Translations under genes and position numbers: made by a program
Notes under the pieces: generated by a model
The model's input: only the letters and a program-made list of their open reading frames with translations
Databases searched by the model: none
Told to the model about the DNA's origin: nothing
Assembly (NCBI GenBank): GCA_002286855.1
Contig: NRSV01000122.1
Span: forward strand, 903 to 41,279
Source of the DNA: Bipolaris cookei
Lineage: Eukaryota; Ascomycota; Dothideomycetes; Pleosporales; Pleosporaceae
Length of the DNA: 40,377 bases
Reading direction: 5' to 3'
Shown here: positions 30,062 to 40,272 of the stretch, piece after piece
Layout of the letters: every line of letters begins with the position of its first letter
Position numbering within the stretch: the stretch's first letter is position 1

Positions 30062-31930
30062 CGTATTATTATTATTATTATTATTTCATTATAGTCCTGT
30101 ATCAGCCGTTGGCTATGTAGGACTTTGGCCAAAGGCCGTTCTATCTAACTAGTTACAATTTGATACGTTGTGCTGTATTACGTGACTATGGTGCTTCGGC
30201 CTTTATCTAGCTAAGCTATTACTAGCTTTGTAGATGCCTGGTGCTAAAGAGCAGTTTGGTAACAGGGAGAGATGTAGGGTAGCCAGGCTGCCTTCCAGCG
30301 GGCTCTCTTAGGGGAAAGGAAATAGCGCTAGTAAAATCAAGTTTTCTTCTTTTGTTGTTGTTTTTCTGGTTTTTCTTCTTTCTAGCCCTCTTGGCTAAGG
30401 TGCCATTTTCTTGTTCCTATCCGCGTGCTAGTAATAAAAGCTAAAGTAGCTTCTATGCCGCTCGTAGTGTGGAGTAAGAGTGGGAGTTTAAGTACTTTTT
30501 GGTCTAGAGTCTTTTTAAGCTGGCTTCTTTCTGCGCTGTAGAAGCCGCAGTATAGAAGTAGATGCTCTGCTGTTTGTGGCCTTCCACAGCGGCAGTGATC
30601 TATTTTACTTCTTTTAACTCTCTTTAGGTAGGCGTTAAAGTATCCGTGTCCTATCTTAAGAGAATAGAAGGCGCTTGAAATCTCTCTTTTCGTGCCTCTA
30701 GGGATTGCTAGTTGGTTTTTGAGCTTGAGATTAAAGATAGCTCCGTAGCTAGTCTTCTTCTCTCTTGCAGTTTCTCTGTACTTTCTCCACTCTTCTGCTT
30801 GGCTAGCTTGTTGGAGGAGTTTGATCTTAGTGCCTAAGAAGGCTAGGCTTATTTGTGATTTTTTTGGTGTTTGTTTTGTAGCTTCCTTAGCTAAGGAATC
30901 TGCTTTTTCATTTCCTTCTATATCTGTATGGCCGGGCGCCCATTTCAAGAAGATCTTTGCTTTTCTGTTAAGGATAGCTTTGGCTGCTTTTTGGCACCGA
31001 ATTACCCACTGCTGGCCGGGCTTGTCTGATAGACTCTGGAGCCTGTAGATGGCAGCTTGGTTATCAGCGTAAACGTGGATATTCTGGTCTTTTTGAGCGG
31101 TTTTAGCGGCGTATTCGAACGCTGCCGTAATGCCTTCGAGCTCTCCATTATAGACTAGCTGCTGCTCGCCTATATTCTTTGTCTCTGCGTGGATTTCTTC
31201 TTGGTTAGGGTTATAGACGACTAGGCCTACTCCTATCCCATCCCCATCTTTTGTTTTAGAGGCGTCTGAGTAGATTACTATAGAGTTATCCTCTATTGTT
31301 TGGATATAATCCTTATGTGCGGCTGCCTCTTCTTCTTTAGATTTATTTGATATAGAGATATTGTAGTTAAGAGAGTCCCATGGTCTGAACTTGTATGGGA
31401 TGATTTCTTCTATCTCTTGGGTAGATGGGATAGAGCTCGTGATAACGCGTAGCTGTCTTGTCTTGTTTGGCTGTTTTGATTGTTGAAGGGTTGTTTTTTG
31501 TAGCCTTGTAATAGCTTTTGTAATTGGATGGGTTGGAGCTAGTTGTATAGCTCGTAGAGCGTATTTTCGATTTGTTTGGCTTAGCCGTACTGCTGGTAAC
31601 GGCAAGCTAGCTTCGATACTTGTTGGGATAGCTGGAGCTGTCTTAAATACTCCTAGTACCTTTCTGCAAGCCGCGTTGTGTAGCGGCTGAAGCTGATCTT
31701 TAATAAAGCTCTGGTTGTGCCAATAGATTGGCGACCCATAGTCTGCAATGCTAGTAACGCATGCTAGATATAGTTGTCTAATAGCATAAGGAGATAGCCC
31801 GCGTTCTGTATTAGCTAGTCTCCCGCGTAGCATGGTTAGACATGGTGTGTAATCGGGTTTTTCGATGTCAGTGAGACTCTTAATTGTCAGATTTGATGGG
31901 TCTTCAATCATGGGGTCATGAAAAGGTGTT
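30062..31930 (-). mobile_element. 5'-truncated LINE (Tad1-like) with AAT tail
   Basis: On the minus strand, ORF2 C-terminal coding (31911-30382) is followed by a 3' UTR of about 300 bp and a tail of AAT repeats ending at about 30062 (seen as (ATT)n on the plus strand). The last 100 bp before the tail match 40285-40377 almost exactly, so the 3' end is well defined. The reverse transcriptase domain is missing; the homology begins just after it, so 5' truncation lies near 31911-31930. A target duplication was not found. Confidence 0.85.
30382..31911 (-). CDS. LINE ORF2 C-terminal region: RNase H and CCHC-type zinc finger
   Basis: 509 codons open to the stop at 30382. The N-terminal part (LSPYAIRQLYLACVTSIADY, LQPLHNAACRKVLGVF) is the region that follows reverse transcriptase in Tad1/I-type LINEs. 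RNase H follows, with catalytic positions in YSDASKTKDGDG, YNGELEG, YADNQAA and NEKADSLAKEA. The C-terminus has C-R-C-x7-H-x4-C (CRCGRPQTAEHLLLYC), the usual LINE zinc finger. There are no stops or shifts, unlike the related copy at 1-1361, so this truncated copy is fairly young. It cannot move alone, because reverse transcriptase and endonuclease are absent. The start at 31911 is arbitrary, being the first Met after truncation. Confidence 0.85.
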   Translation of the reverse strand: MIEDPSNLTIKSLTDIEKPDYTPCLTMLRGRLANTERGLSPYAIRQLYLACVTSIADYGSPIYWHNQSFIKDQLQPLHNAACRKVLGVFKTAPAIPTSIEASLPLPAVRLSQTNRKYALRAIQLAPTHPITKAITRLQKTTLQQSKQPNKTRQLRVITSSIPSTQEIEEIIPYKFRPWDSLNYNISISNKSKEEEAAAHKDYIQTIEDNSIVIYSDASKTKDGDGIGVGLVVYNPNQEEIHAETKNIGEQQLVYNGELEGITAAFEYAAKTAQKDQNIHVYADNQAAIYRLQSLSDKPGQQWVIRCQKAAKAILNRKAKIFLKWAPGHTDIEGNEKADSLAKEATKQTPKKSQISLAFLGTKIKLLQQASQAEEWRKYRETAREKKTSYGAIFNLKLKNQLAIPRGTKREISSAFYSLKIGHGYFNAYLKRVKRSKIDHCRCGRPQTAEHLLLYCGFYSAERSQLKKTLDQKVLKLPLLLHTTSGIEATLAFITSTRIGTRKWHLSQEG

Positions 31931-32044
31931 CATTCTTGCTATCTCCTGAGATGTCGCCTTTTTGTGGCTTTATTCTTTTCTTTTGTTTCCTTGGCCTTAT
32001 GCATGGGCCTCAACTAAAGCCTTACTTCTGACACCCTTACAGAT

Positions 32045-32143
32045 GACCAATACTTTCGTTGTCACCAATGGGGCCACAACCAGTCGGTATGCAACGCACC
32101 GAAAGAACTATGCGGGCACTGTGCGGGAAGCTGTGATAGGCTA
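32045..32143 (+). pseudogene. Zinc-knuckle fragment of a LINE ORF1 or Gag
   Basis: The plus strand reads YFRCHQWGHNQSVCNAPKEL then CGHCAGSCDR, the double zinc-knuckle text typical of fungal LINE ORF1 proteins, where the first Cys is replaced by Tyr. It stops soon after. It is a short decayed fragment wedged between the LINE at 30062-31930 and the Gypsy remnant. Confidence 0.6.
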
Positions 32144-32543
32144 GAGCCTAGTTGGTGTGTTGTACCTCGATGGAATCTCGACCTGCTCCTAAAATCCGGA
32201 TGCCACCTAGAGCTCCGAGTCTCGCCGAGACTCGGTGCGCTCTGACCGACAACCGGAGCGACTAGGTCTTATCGACTCGATTGTGCAGGGGCAGCTAGCA
32301 CTGTATATAGATAGCTACGTAGCTCAGAAGCTCAGTTCTCTATCGAATACAATCTTGTTACCAGACATCGGCAACCTTTGCGCAGCCCCTCACAGTGTTT
32401 GTCAAAAACCTCCGGTTACATCCATAATTCCTTGCCACTACGAATCGCCAGACAACTCTCACGGAGCTAGTCACCCATTCCTACTCGCCCTAACCCGGAT
32501 CGAGCTCAGAGAAGTATTAGCACCAAACCCCGTGTAACACCTA

Positions 32544-32867
32544 GTGCTAGTCTGGGACGCGATTAAGCAGGTTGATAAGAGCTCGAATCGGAAGCTTGAC
32601 GACAGATGGCTAGGCCCTTATCGCATTAAGTCAGTTCAACCTGACAAAGGGTACTATCAGCTTGAAGATTTGAATGGGGTTGCGTTTGCTAGCACAACGA
32701 GAGTTGATCGGCTAAAGAGCTTTCAAGAGATGCCAGAGGGTATAGAAAGCAGCATTCTGAGAGGAAGGTTGAAGCTGTACCCAGTCAGCGAAAGCCTAAC
32801 AATGGTGAAGCCAGTAAGCAGAGACGTACTCAGAACCAGCAGGCAGGCAGATGCTAGCGGAAGCTGA
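32544..32867 (+). pseudogene. Gypsy Pol C-terminal remnant (integrase GPY/F module)
   Basis: The frame reads LVWDAIKQVDKSSNRKLDDR then WLGPYRIKSVQPDKGYYQLE and DLNGVAFASTTRVDRLKSF, the C-terminal integrase domain of Gypsy elements with its GPY core. No chromodomain follows. All the upstream pol is missing, so it is an internally deleted element from a family different from 1857-8595. A polypurine stretch (ggagaaaaaggggac, from 32912) and an LTR start follow. Confidence 0.75.
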
Positions 32868-32930
32868 GCGAGCAAAGGTCGAAGGGAAGGGAGGAGAGTC
32901 AAGGAGAGCTCGGAGAAAAAGGGGACAAAT

Positions 32931-33350
32931 TGTTAAAAGAGAATTTTAATTTCATTTCATTCTTATTACGATTGACTACCTACAGCCGAGGAGATGCCCG
33001 AAAGGGCTCCAGTTCGACATGTTGCAGGCATCGGGAGTCCTTCGCCATTAGGCCTTATAGCTGAGAAAAGAGAAAAGGTTGGAGCATGATAGGTCTGTGG
33101 CGCTTGAGGGGGCCAAGCTTGAAGGGTAGGGAGGAAAATGTGGTGTAGTATCACGTGATCAGACTGTGGGGTATATATAGTAGTTCTTTTCAGAGTAGAA
33201 AAGACACCTTCTTCAATCCGTTCTTTGGCAGCGATTAGATTTCAGCTTTTTCTACTAGCTCGATTGCGGGTCGCCCCTTGATCTTTTGAGTTCGATCTTG
33301 TATCGTACCACAATATACAAGGATTCTGAAAAGACAAGTTACGTAGATTT
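32931..33350 (+). repeat. LTR (end uncertain) of the Gypsy remnant
   Basis: Starts TGTTAAAAGAG right after the polypurine tract (32912-32930). It contains GTATCACGTGA (33148-33158) and a TATA box, gtatatatag (33171-33180). Its 3' limit is not clear; no TAACA-type end or target duplication was found, so the right end given is approximate. Confidence 0.6.
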
Positions 33351-33482
33351 AGATGCAGATTTCATATAACTAGATAGTCAATATCAGACACGTACGAGCC
33401 TTATAACCTTTGTCACAATGCGTGCCAAGAGGTAAGTTGAGGGAATATTATTTAAAAATCATACTATCTCCATTTAGTAGTC

Positions 33483-33806
33483 CTAGTATCCATGTGCTTC
33501 GGGACGCGGCCTTACAATATTCTCAGGCAGTTCGGTGAGCGCTTCAATATTGGGAGCTTCCTTGACATAAAAGTCACAAATATAGTGTACACAACTGGAT
33601 ATACCCTTGTTTGCACAACTAGCATAGTAGTAGTTATGGACATGAGTAACCGGGCTGCTGCTGTCCCTTAAAGCTATCTCTAGTAGGCGTTGAGTTTTGG
33701 CACATGTCTTTCTTGAACAGACTTGAACATCTTGAACGTATTGGGCGCCTCTAGATCGGCGTTTACCGCAGAGTAAACAAAGATTTTGTCTGGTATTATG
33801 CGCCAT
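33483..33806 (-). CDS. Small cysteine-rich hypothetical protein
   Basis: 107 residues from ATG 33806 (MAHNTRQNLCLLCGKRRSRG); an ATG 21 nt further upstream (33827) is also possible. Two Cys pairs near the N-terminus (CLLC and CSRKTC, about 20 residues apart) suggest a zinc-binding fold, followed by VHNYYYASC. Similar short fungal proteins with a CxxC-GxRR...VCSRxxC pattern and an HNYY segment exist as uncharacterised proteins. No signal peptide is visible, so it is probably intracellular. It is isolated between a retrotransposon remnant and a long gene-free stretch and could be a fragment. Confidence 0.5.
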   Translation of the reverse strand: MAHNTRQNLCLLCGKRRSRGAQYVQDVQVCSRKTCAKTQRLLEIALRDSSSPVTHVHNYYYASCANKGISSCVHYICDFYVKEAPNIEALTELPENIVRPRPEAHGY

Positions 33807-33827
33807 GAGACTGGTAAAAAAGCCCAA

Positions 33828-35390
33828 AAATAAGGGCTTATCGGGACTGGAAATGCTTTAGCGCTTAGAATGCTGTAAAACAACTTTTGGTTAGTGGTAG
33901 GAAGTCTCGTTCTTATACCTACGATACAGTCATAGATAAACGTGACCTAATTTCTAGATTCAGGAACACTATAAAAGCTACATACACATTTGCTTCGAGT
34001 TAGATGAATTGTGTCTGATCTTTCTGCATAGTGTGAATTATTAGTGTGTGTACGTACAGCATGCGGAGTCATTATCTAGTTAGTAAAGACAGTGCGTTGA
34101 AAATGTGTGCTGCTTTGGCCTTGATAAGGGGCAACCCGAGTGATATGCCTTGGCTCTACTATAATCGTTCAAATGAGTTTCAATGCAGAACGATCGATGT
34201 CTAAGTCATATTAGATAACTAAATAGGAAACTCAAATTAACAAAACAGGTTTACAGCCCCAGACAGGGACTAATCTACAATAGCTGATTTGGTCTAAATA
34301 GTAAACAATTCAAGAGAGTGGCAATCCCCATCTTATTAACTAGAAGTTATCAACTGGCAACATGCAGTACATACTATATCGAGTAGCCTAATAGATAGTT
34401 TTACTCACAGTTTCTAAATATTTATATGTTCTTGTGCCGTCTAGTTTTGTTGAATGGACTCTATTGGCTAGCCAGCGCTTGGTGTTAGCAAGATGTCTAA
34501 GTCAATACAGCTAGTTGCACGGTGTACACAGCGTGCGGGTAGGTGGGGGTGGCAAGTAACTATCGTTCATTGCTATCTCTGTTCTACGTTCAAAGGAAAA
34601 AGGGTTGATGTACTCCTGGGTCCGTGCACAGATATCCGTGGGGAACCGGAGTCACGCGATCACTCCCTCAGTGCCTGATTTAGGTTCGGACAAGTTTCAT
34701 ATTTTCTGAAAAATTAACGTACGTCCTTGCGGGTCGAACATCCCCCCGCAAGGAACCACGAACATTGTTCAACCATGTTATACCCACCTTGCACAATCGT
34801 ATAGAGTCAATTCGATAAGGTTATATTGTTTGCTTCTATTTCTACTAAGTGCAAGCTCTGTATTGTAAAATTACAGCATTGTAGCTTGTATTCTTAAGCT
34901 TCTTGTCTTTGGCATAGAAGGTGCAACGACAAAAACACCCCTGCTTTCTCCTACGTAACACTATCGCTTGATTCTTCGGAGCCCTTAGGAGATACTCGAG
35001 TAACTATACAATATAGTTCTCCTCCTAGAAACATGTGCAGTCCTAGTCTAAGTGCTCTCCGAGTTGTTCCGGTACGATGTGCCAGTTCATCGCATTGAGC
35101 GGGAAGACTTAGCGTGCTGACACAGCGAGTATTGAAAGTTTAGCGGCCTGCAATATACACCTACGCTATACCAAAACGGCTCGAACTGTGGCGCAAAGCT
35201 CAAGAGGCTTCATCTAGCCACTACTTACGCGCGCAGTCATTTGCTACCTATTCTTGGAGGTTGGCTAGGAATAGATGCCGCGAGATTAGTAACTATCCTA
35301 TGTATAACAAATACTGCATGTATTTGCCTTTGAACAAGCACAGATGCATAATAGTCAGAAAAATCTTCCTATTTATCCACAACTGCTCTT
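33828..35390. other. Gene-free AT-rich stretch with one strong hairpin
   Basis: About 1.5 kb, AT-rich, without a supported gene. A perfect inverted repeat CCTTGCGGG (34725-34733) and CCCGCAAGG (34745-34753) around an 11-nt loop stands out against the AT-rich background. It could be a transcript-end structure or a relic of a transposon end. Confidence 0.5.
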
Positions 35391-38300
35391 CTAAACCACC
35401 CGACAAAGCCAGACCCTTCCTGATCCTACTCCCAAGCCAACTTGGGTCTCACTCACAGCCGAGCTTAACGGTCGGTACTCGGAGGGTATCCATAATATGT
35501 TGTTACCAGCGCACATAACCCAGTTGCGATCTAAACTTATACCTGCACTCTGGTACTGTAGTTTTAATGCCGTAACGTCGGTGGGGTCTATAAGCTGGGA
35601 ACCAGGGATAGTGACAGCAATAGTACCTATTTCCGTATGGAGTAAAGTACCAGTAGGATCGAAAGACAAGTGTGAAAGAGATGTGGCGACGTCAAGGGTA
35701 TGTAGGCACGTCCCGCTGGTCGCATCCCAGATTTTGACAGTCCTGTCGTCTGATGCTGAGGCTAGCCAGGTTGAGTTATGCGAGAAGGCCACCGAGGTAA
35801 CAACACTACTATGGCCGTCGAGCGTGTGCACACACGTCCCGCTAGTCGCGTCCCAGATCTTAGCAGTGCTGTCGCTTGACGCTGAGGCTAGTCGGGTTGA
35901 GTCGTGCGAGAAGGCTACCGAGTTAACTTCACTGCTATGACCGTCGAGCGTGTGCACACACGTCCCGCTAGTCGCGTCCCAGATCTTAGCAGTGCTGTCG
36001 CTTGACGCTGAGGCTAGTCGGGTTGAGTCGTGCGAGAAGGCTACCGAGTTAACTTCACTGCTATGACCGTCGAGCGTGTGCACACACGTCCCGCTAGTCG
36101 CGTCCCAGATCTTAGCAGTGCTGTCGCTTGACGCTGAGGCTAGTCGGGTTGAGTCGTGCGAGAAGGCTACCGAGTTAACTTCACTGCTATGACCGTCGAG
36201 CGTGTGCACACACGCCCCGCTAGTCGCGTCCCAGATCTTAGCAGTGCTGTCGCTTGACGCTGAGGCTAGCCGGGTTGAGTCGTGCGAGAAGGCTACCGAG
36301 TTAACAAAATCGCTATGGCCGTAGAGCGTGTGCATACACGTCCCTCTGCTCGCATCCCAGATCTTGATAGTGCTGTTCGAAGACGCTGAGGCTAGCCGGG
36401 TTGAGTCGTGCGAGAAGGCCACCGAGGTAACTTCACTGCTATGGCCGTCGAGCGTGTGCACACACGTCCTGCTGGTCGCGTCCCAGATCTTGATAGTCCT
36501 GTCGTCTGACGCTGAGGCTAGCCAGGTCGAGTCGTGCGAGAAGGCCACCGACCTAACAAAATCGCTATGGCCGTCGAGCGTATGCACACACGTCCCGCTG
36601 CTCGCGTCCCAGATCCTAACAGTCGTGTCCCAAGATGCTGAGGCTAGCCAGGTTGAGTTATGCGAGAAGGCCACCGAGGTAACAACACTACTATGGCCGT
36701 CGAGCGTGTGCACACACGTCCCGCTAGTCGCGTCCCAGATCTTAGCAGTGCTGTCGCTTGACGCTGAGGCTAGTCGGGTCGAGTCGTGCGAGAAGGCCAC
36801 CGAGGTAACAACACTGCTATGACCCTCAAGTGTGTACACACGTTCCGCTAGTCACGTCCCAGATCTTGATAGTCCTGTCGCTTGACGCTGAGGCTAGTCG
36901 GGTCGAGTCGTGCGAGAAGGCCATCGACCTAATATCGCTATGGCCGTCGAGCGTGTGCACACACGTCCCACTGCTCGCATCCCAGATCTTGACAGTGCTG
37001 TTCGAAGACGCTGAGGCTAGCCGGGTTGAGTCGTGCGAGAAGGCCACTGAGGTAGCATAACTGCTATGGCCGTCGAGCGTGTGCACACACGTCCCACTGC
37101 TCGCATCCCAGATCTTGACAGTCGCGTCCCACATCTTGACAGTCGTGTCCCAAGATACTAAGGCTAGCCGGGTTAAGTTGTGCGAGAAGGCCACCGAGTT
37201 AACAAAATCGCTATGGCCGTCGAGCGTGTGCACACACGTCCCGCTGCTCGCGTCCCAGATCCTAACAGTCGTGTCCCTAGATGCTGAGGCTAGCCGGGTC
37301 GAGTCGTGCGAGAAGGCTACCGAGGTAACAACACTGCTATGGCCCTCGAGCGTCTGCAGGCACGCACTCCAGCCGTTGCTCATAGCTGGTTTGACAACTA
37401 CTCTATTTGGCTCTTCGTCCTGGAACAGCCTTCTTATTATGCTGTCTACTGGACTGAACAAAAGAGCAGATGCGTATGCTTGTAAAGGATAGTTCTCGAT
37501 CGCCTCTTTATGATACATAATGAACCGTCGTGCGTCGCAAATAATCTCATTTAATGCGTCCGTGTCCTTGAATCCCTAGCCACGTTAGTAACTATACTGT
37601 GAAGGCCGTGTATGTGTGTAGTTATGTTGGCTGTACCTGGACTAGATGCCACAGCTTTGTTGTCGAGACTACCCCTTTGGCCATGCTTCTGCACAAGCTG
37701 AGTGCTTCTAGCCAGTAGAGATATTTCTGCCTAAGGAATGCGTCTATAGTCGTAGTATCCTGATGGTTAGTAGCACTACACGCTAGTGATTTGTGTTTTG
37801 AGTCGCAAAAGTGGTCAATCCAGTACAAACATGGATAGCGCGACACAGCTAGAGGATCAGGGACAGGCGGCTTAACGTCTCCTATAGGATATCCTAGCGC
37901 TTGAAGATTATATATATCTCTACGCAGTGTTTTATGCAGAACTGTAAGTGACTTTGTAAAGATGTCTTGATGTACACATTCTATGCCATCTAGAAAGATC
38001 GTATTTAACGCTTTCATGACGAGAAAGTCCTTAGCTGACTGATGCACAAAGTACACTATATCATCGCGTAGCGTGAGGAACGATCCGCAGAGACCGATGA
38101 TCTCCCGCACTGACTCTAGGTCATCAACAAAGTCTGTAAGCTGTTTGGTAAGCATAACTAGCTCAGCGACTGTGACGGGCCGATATAGGACAGCAGTTAC
38201 TGCTAGTACTCGTAGGCATGTATCCGCGCTATCGGACTCGCTTATCTGCTGCAGCATCCGCTTGTACAAAGAGTCGAGCCCAGGCGGGAACTGGGCCAGC

Positions 38301-39889
38301 CTCTTAAGCGCGTTCCACTTCGGCGTCACTTTGAGGTCTTGACAGACCAACGCAACCCAGAGGAAGGTGTCGTTCGCGTTGGATGTCAAATGCTGAAGCA
38401 CTGCATTTTGGGTCTCTGGCTTGTAGCGCTTCTCTTGGGCTAGGCGACACACCTTCTGCTGGATGAAGACTTTAACTGCTATTGCCACTGACTCGGCGTT
38501 CAGCTCAAGGCTCAGCCGCGTTTTGTGCTCTACACACTCCAGTTGTTCCTCGATAGCTAGCCAGTTGCGACTAGACACGATCCACTTAACGCGAGAGGAC
38601 GCAGACGACTGCTTCGCGATAAAGCTAAGCAGCTTTGGTAAGTCTGTCGCGCATTCATCAAGCGCGTCAACAATTAGATACGTCGCGTTTAGGCTTGCGT
38701 CTCGCAACACGCCAGCGAAGATCTCTGTTAAAGCGACCCAGGCATTCGCGTCCTCGAATAAGTTTTTGCCTGCGTGATTGTGCTTCCTACGAACGTGCGA
38801 TGCAAGCAATGGCTGCTGGTGCACGAGCATGTACAGCAAGCCTCGCAGCACAGCTGTGGCACTGTTGATGCGCGAGTCGGCCGCTTGACAGAAGAAGTAC
38901 GATAGAAGAGCAGTCTGAGGTATAGAACTGTGTAGTTCGTCAACAATGCCACACAGCAGCATTGTCTTTCCCTTGCCAGGATCGCCTTTCACCCAGAGCA
39001 ATTGGCTGTTTTGGTCCTTATACCACTGCCTGAATGCGGTGTTGTCAAGAATCCAGCGGTAAGAGTCTGCTAGCAGTCCACCTTTTGTCTCCTCGATGCG
39101 CTTCTTGTCATCGCGCGGGTCTGTTTGGCGTATGTCTTGGATGCATTGTTCCAGCTTGTATATTTCGCGCTTCAGACGATCAAAAGCGCCTACCTCACCC
39201 TCACCATACACCGGCGCTAGCTCAACATCGAGGATACCTTGCAGGCAATATGCTCTGTCCTCAATACGCTCAGTCATTCTGCCTTCTGCCCACCTCAGCC
39301 GCTCATCAACGCTGGATCTAGAGAGTGGGGCTCCGTTGAGCACTTCAGACGGAATACTCGTTATCTCGTAGATCGTCGTTTGCAGCGATGTCTTGCTGCC
39401 AAGGCTCTCTCCTTCTTGCGAGAAGAACTCGACCGTAGCTGGAGCAAGAAGCTCTTGAAGCGTCCAGCCACGCGTAAACCACCGGCTCGATCTGAAAGCA
39501 GGCTCCCAACTAAGCTCAGTGGCTCTGTCGCAGGCTTTCCTCTTCCTTTTTGACACGTCTGACAGGTAGACGTAGCACCGGGCTGCGTTGCGGTACCAAC
39601 AAAACATAGACTGAATAGCCTGAGATAGCTCAGCCTTATTTGACTTGTTGATACAACATGTGTCAATCCAGAAGTACTGTAGATTATCTTGCCGTGCTTG
39701 TTTTCCGCAGAAGAGAATCTTCTTGTGGCCCGGCTTTGTCTTGCTATCGCCTGTTTGGAGGTCTGCGAACGTCACCTCGTCGCCATCTGCTCCCCAGGTG
39801 TGTGAAAGTATCGCGTAGGGGGGTATATCGCCATTGTTGAAGCTGTGGATGCTGAGCTCTCCGCTTTCGCTGTACTGCAAGAGCCGCAT
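35391..39889 (-). pseudogene. HET-NACHT-WD40 receptor (NLR-like), frameshifted in the WD array
   Basis: Exon 1 is 39889-37637 (751 codons), then a 61-nt intron (37636-37576, GTACAG donor, TTACTAACG branch, GCTAG acceptor), then exon 2 from 37575. The HET domain covers about 25-150 (AILSHTWG, WIDTCCINK, GWTLQELLAP). NACHT has a P-loop GDPGKGKT at 302-309 and Walker B YLIVDALDEC at 404-413. About 13 WD repeats of 42 residues follow, then a degenerate one and a tail containing ILWIPSEYRP, usual for this class. At 36826-36839, between repeats 4 and 5, two bases are missing relative to the repeat consensus, so the frame stops at 36826 after about 1,000 residues and resumes at 36839 in another frame to 35391. 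Proteins of this architecture act in fungal self/non-self recognition, with HET as the cell-death effector. It may be a truncated functional form or a null allele. Confidence 0.85.
35690..37360 (-). repeat. Tandem WD40-coding repeats, 126-bp unit
   Basis: Each unit encodes one 42-residue WD repeat (TLDGHSSxVxSVAFSHDSTR and the following SDSTAKIWDATSG). Three consecutive units, 35815-35940, 35941-36066 and 36067-36192, read as identical over all 126 bp; others differ by a few bases, mostly in codons 7-12 and 29-33. Repeat 2 has a partial internal duplication of the DATVKIWDASSG part. Such homogeneity signals recent unequal exchange or gene conversion. Confidence 0.93.
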
Positions 39890-40272
39890 AGGTTTGTGTG
39901 GGTGTATAGTAGGTACATGTGATGAGAACAGGACTTGAAAGGCTGAACTCAGTAGCCTGATGGTGCGGGCGCTTGCTTGCTAGCTGCTTTCCTGCTACCG
40001 ATGGATGGTCAGCATACAGAGAGAATGAAGAACAGATGCACTAGCTCAGATACCAGCAGGACACTGTGATGCGTCAAGATGTCGCGAGCTGAGGCTGCCG
40101 GCTCTTGCTATGTTCTTGACTTAGTGGTGAAGCCTGTGTGAAGCCCCAGGTGGGGTAAGGCGTGCCATGCATGCTCCGTGCACTGCTCGCAAGGCTGAAG
40201 CGCGTCTGCATCGAGAGCTGCGGAGGACATGAGGCCCTTGGCACCGTTAGCAGGGGCGTGTTTAAAGCTTAC
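39890..40272. other. Upstream region of the receptor gene
   Basis: About 380 bp between the receptor ATG (39889) and a LINE tail. No coding sequence. The promoter of the receptor must lie here or in the LINE-derived sequence beyond it; no confident element was recognised. Confidence 0.4.

Noticed and set aside
35497..37492. Long plus-strand open frames opposite the WD40 repeats
   Set aside because: They are antisense shadows: the 126-bp unit is a multiple of three, so a stop-free antisense unit stays open when repeated.
38073..39840. Plus-strand open frames opposite the HET-NACHT gene
   Set aside because: Short shadow frames of a strongly supported minus-strand gene.
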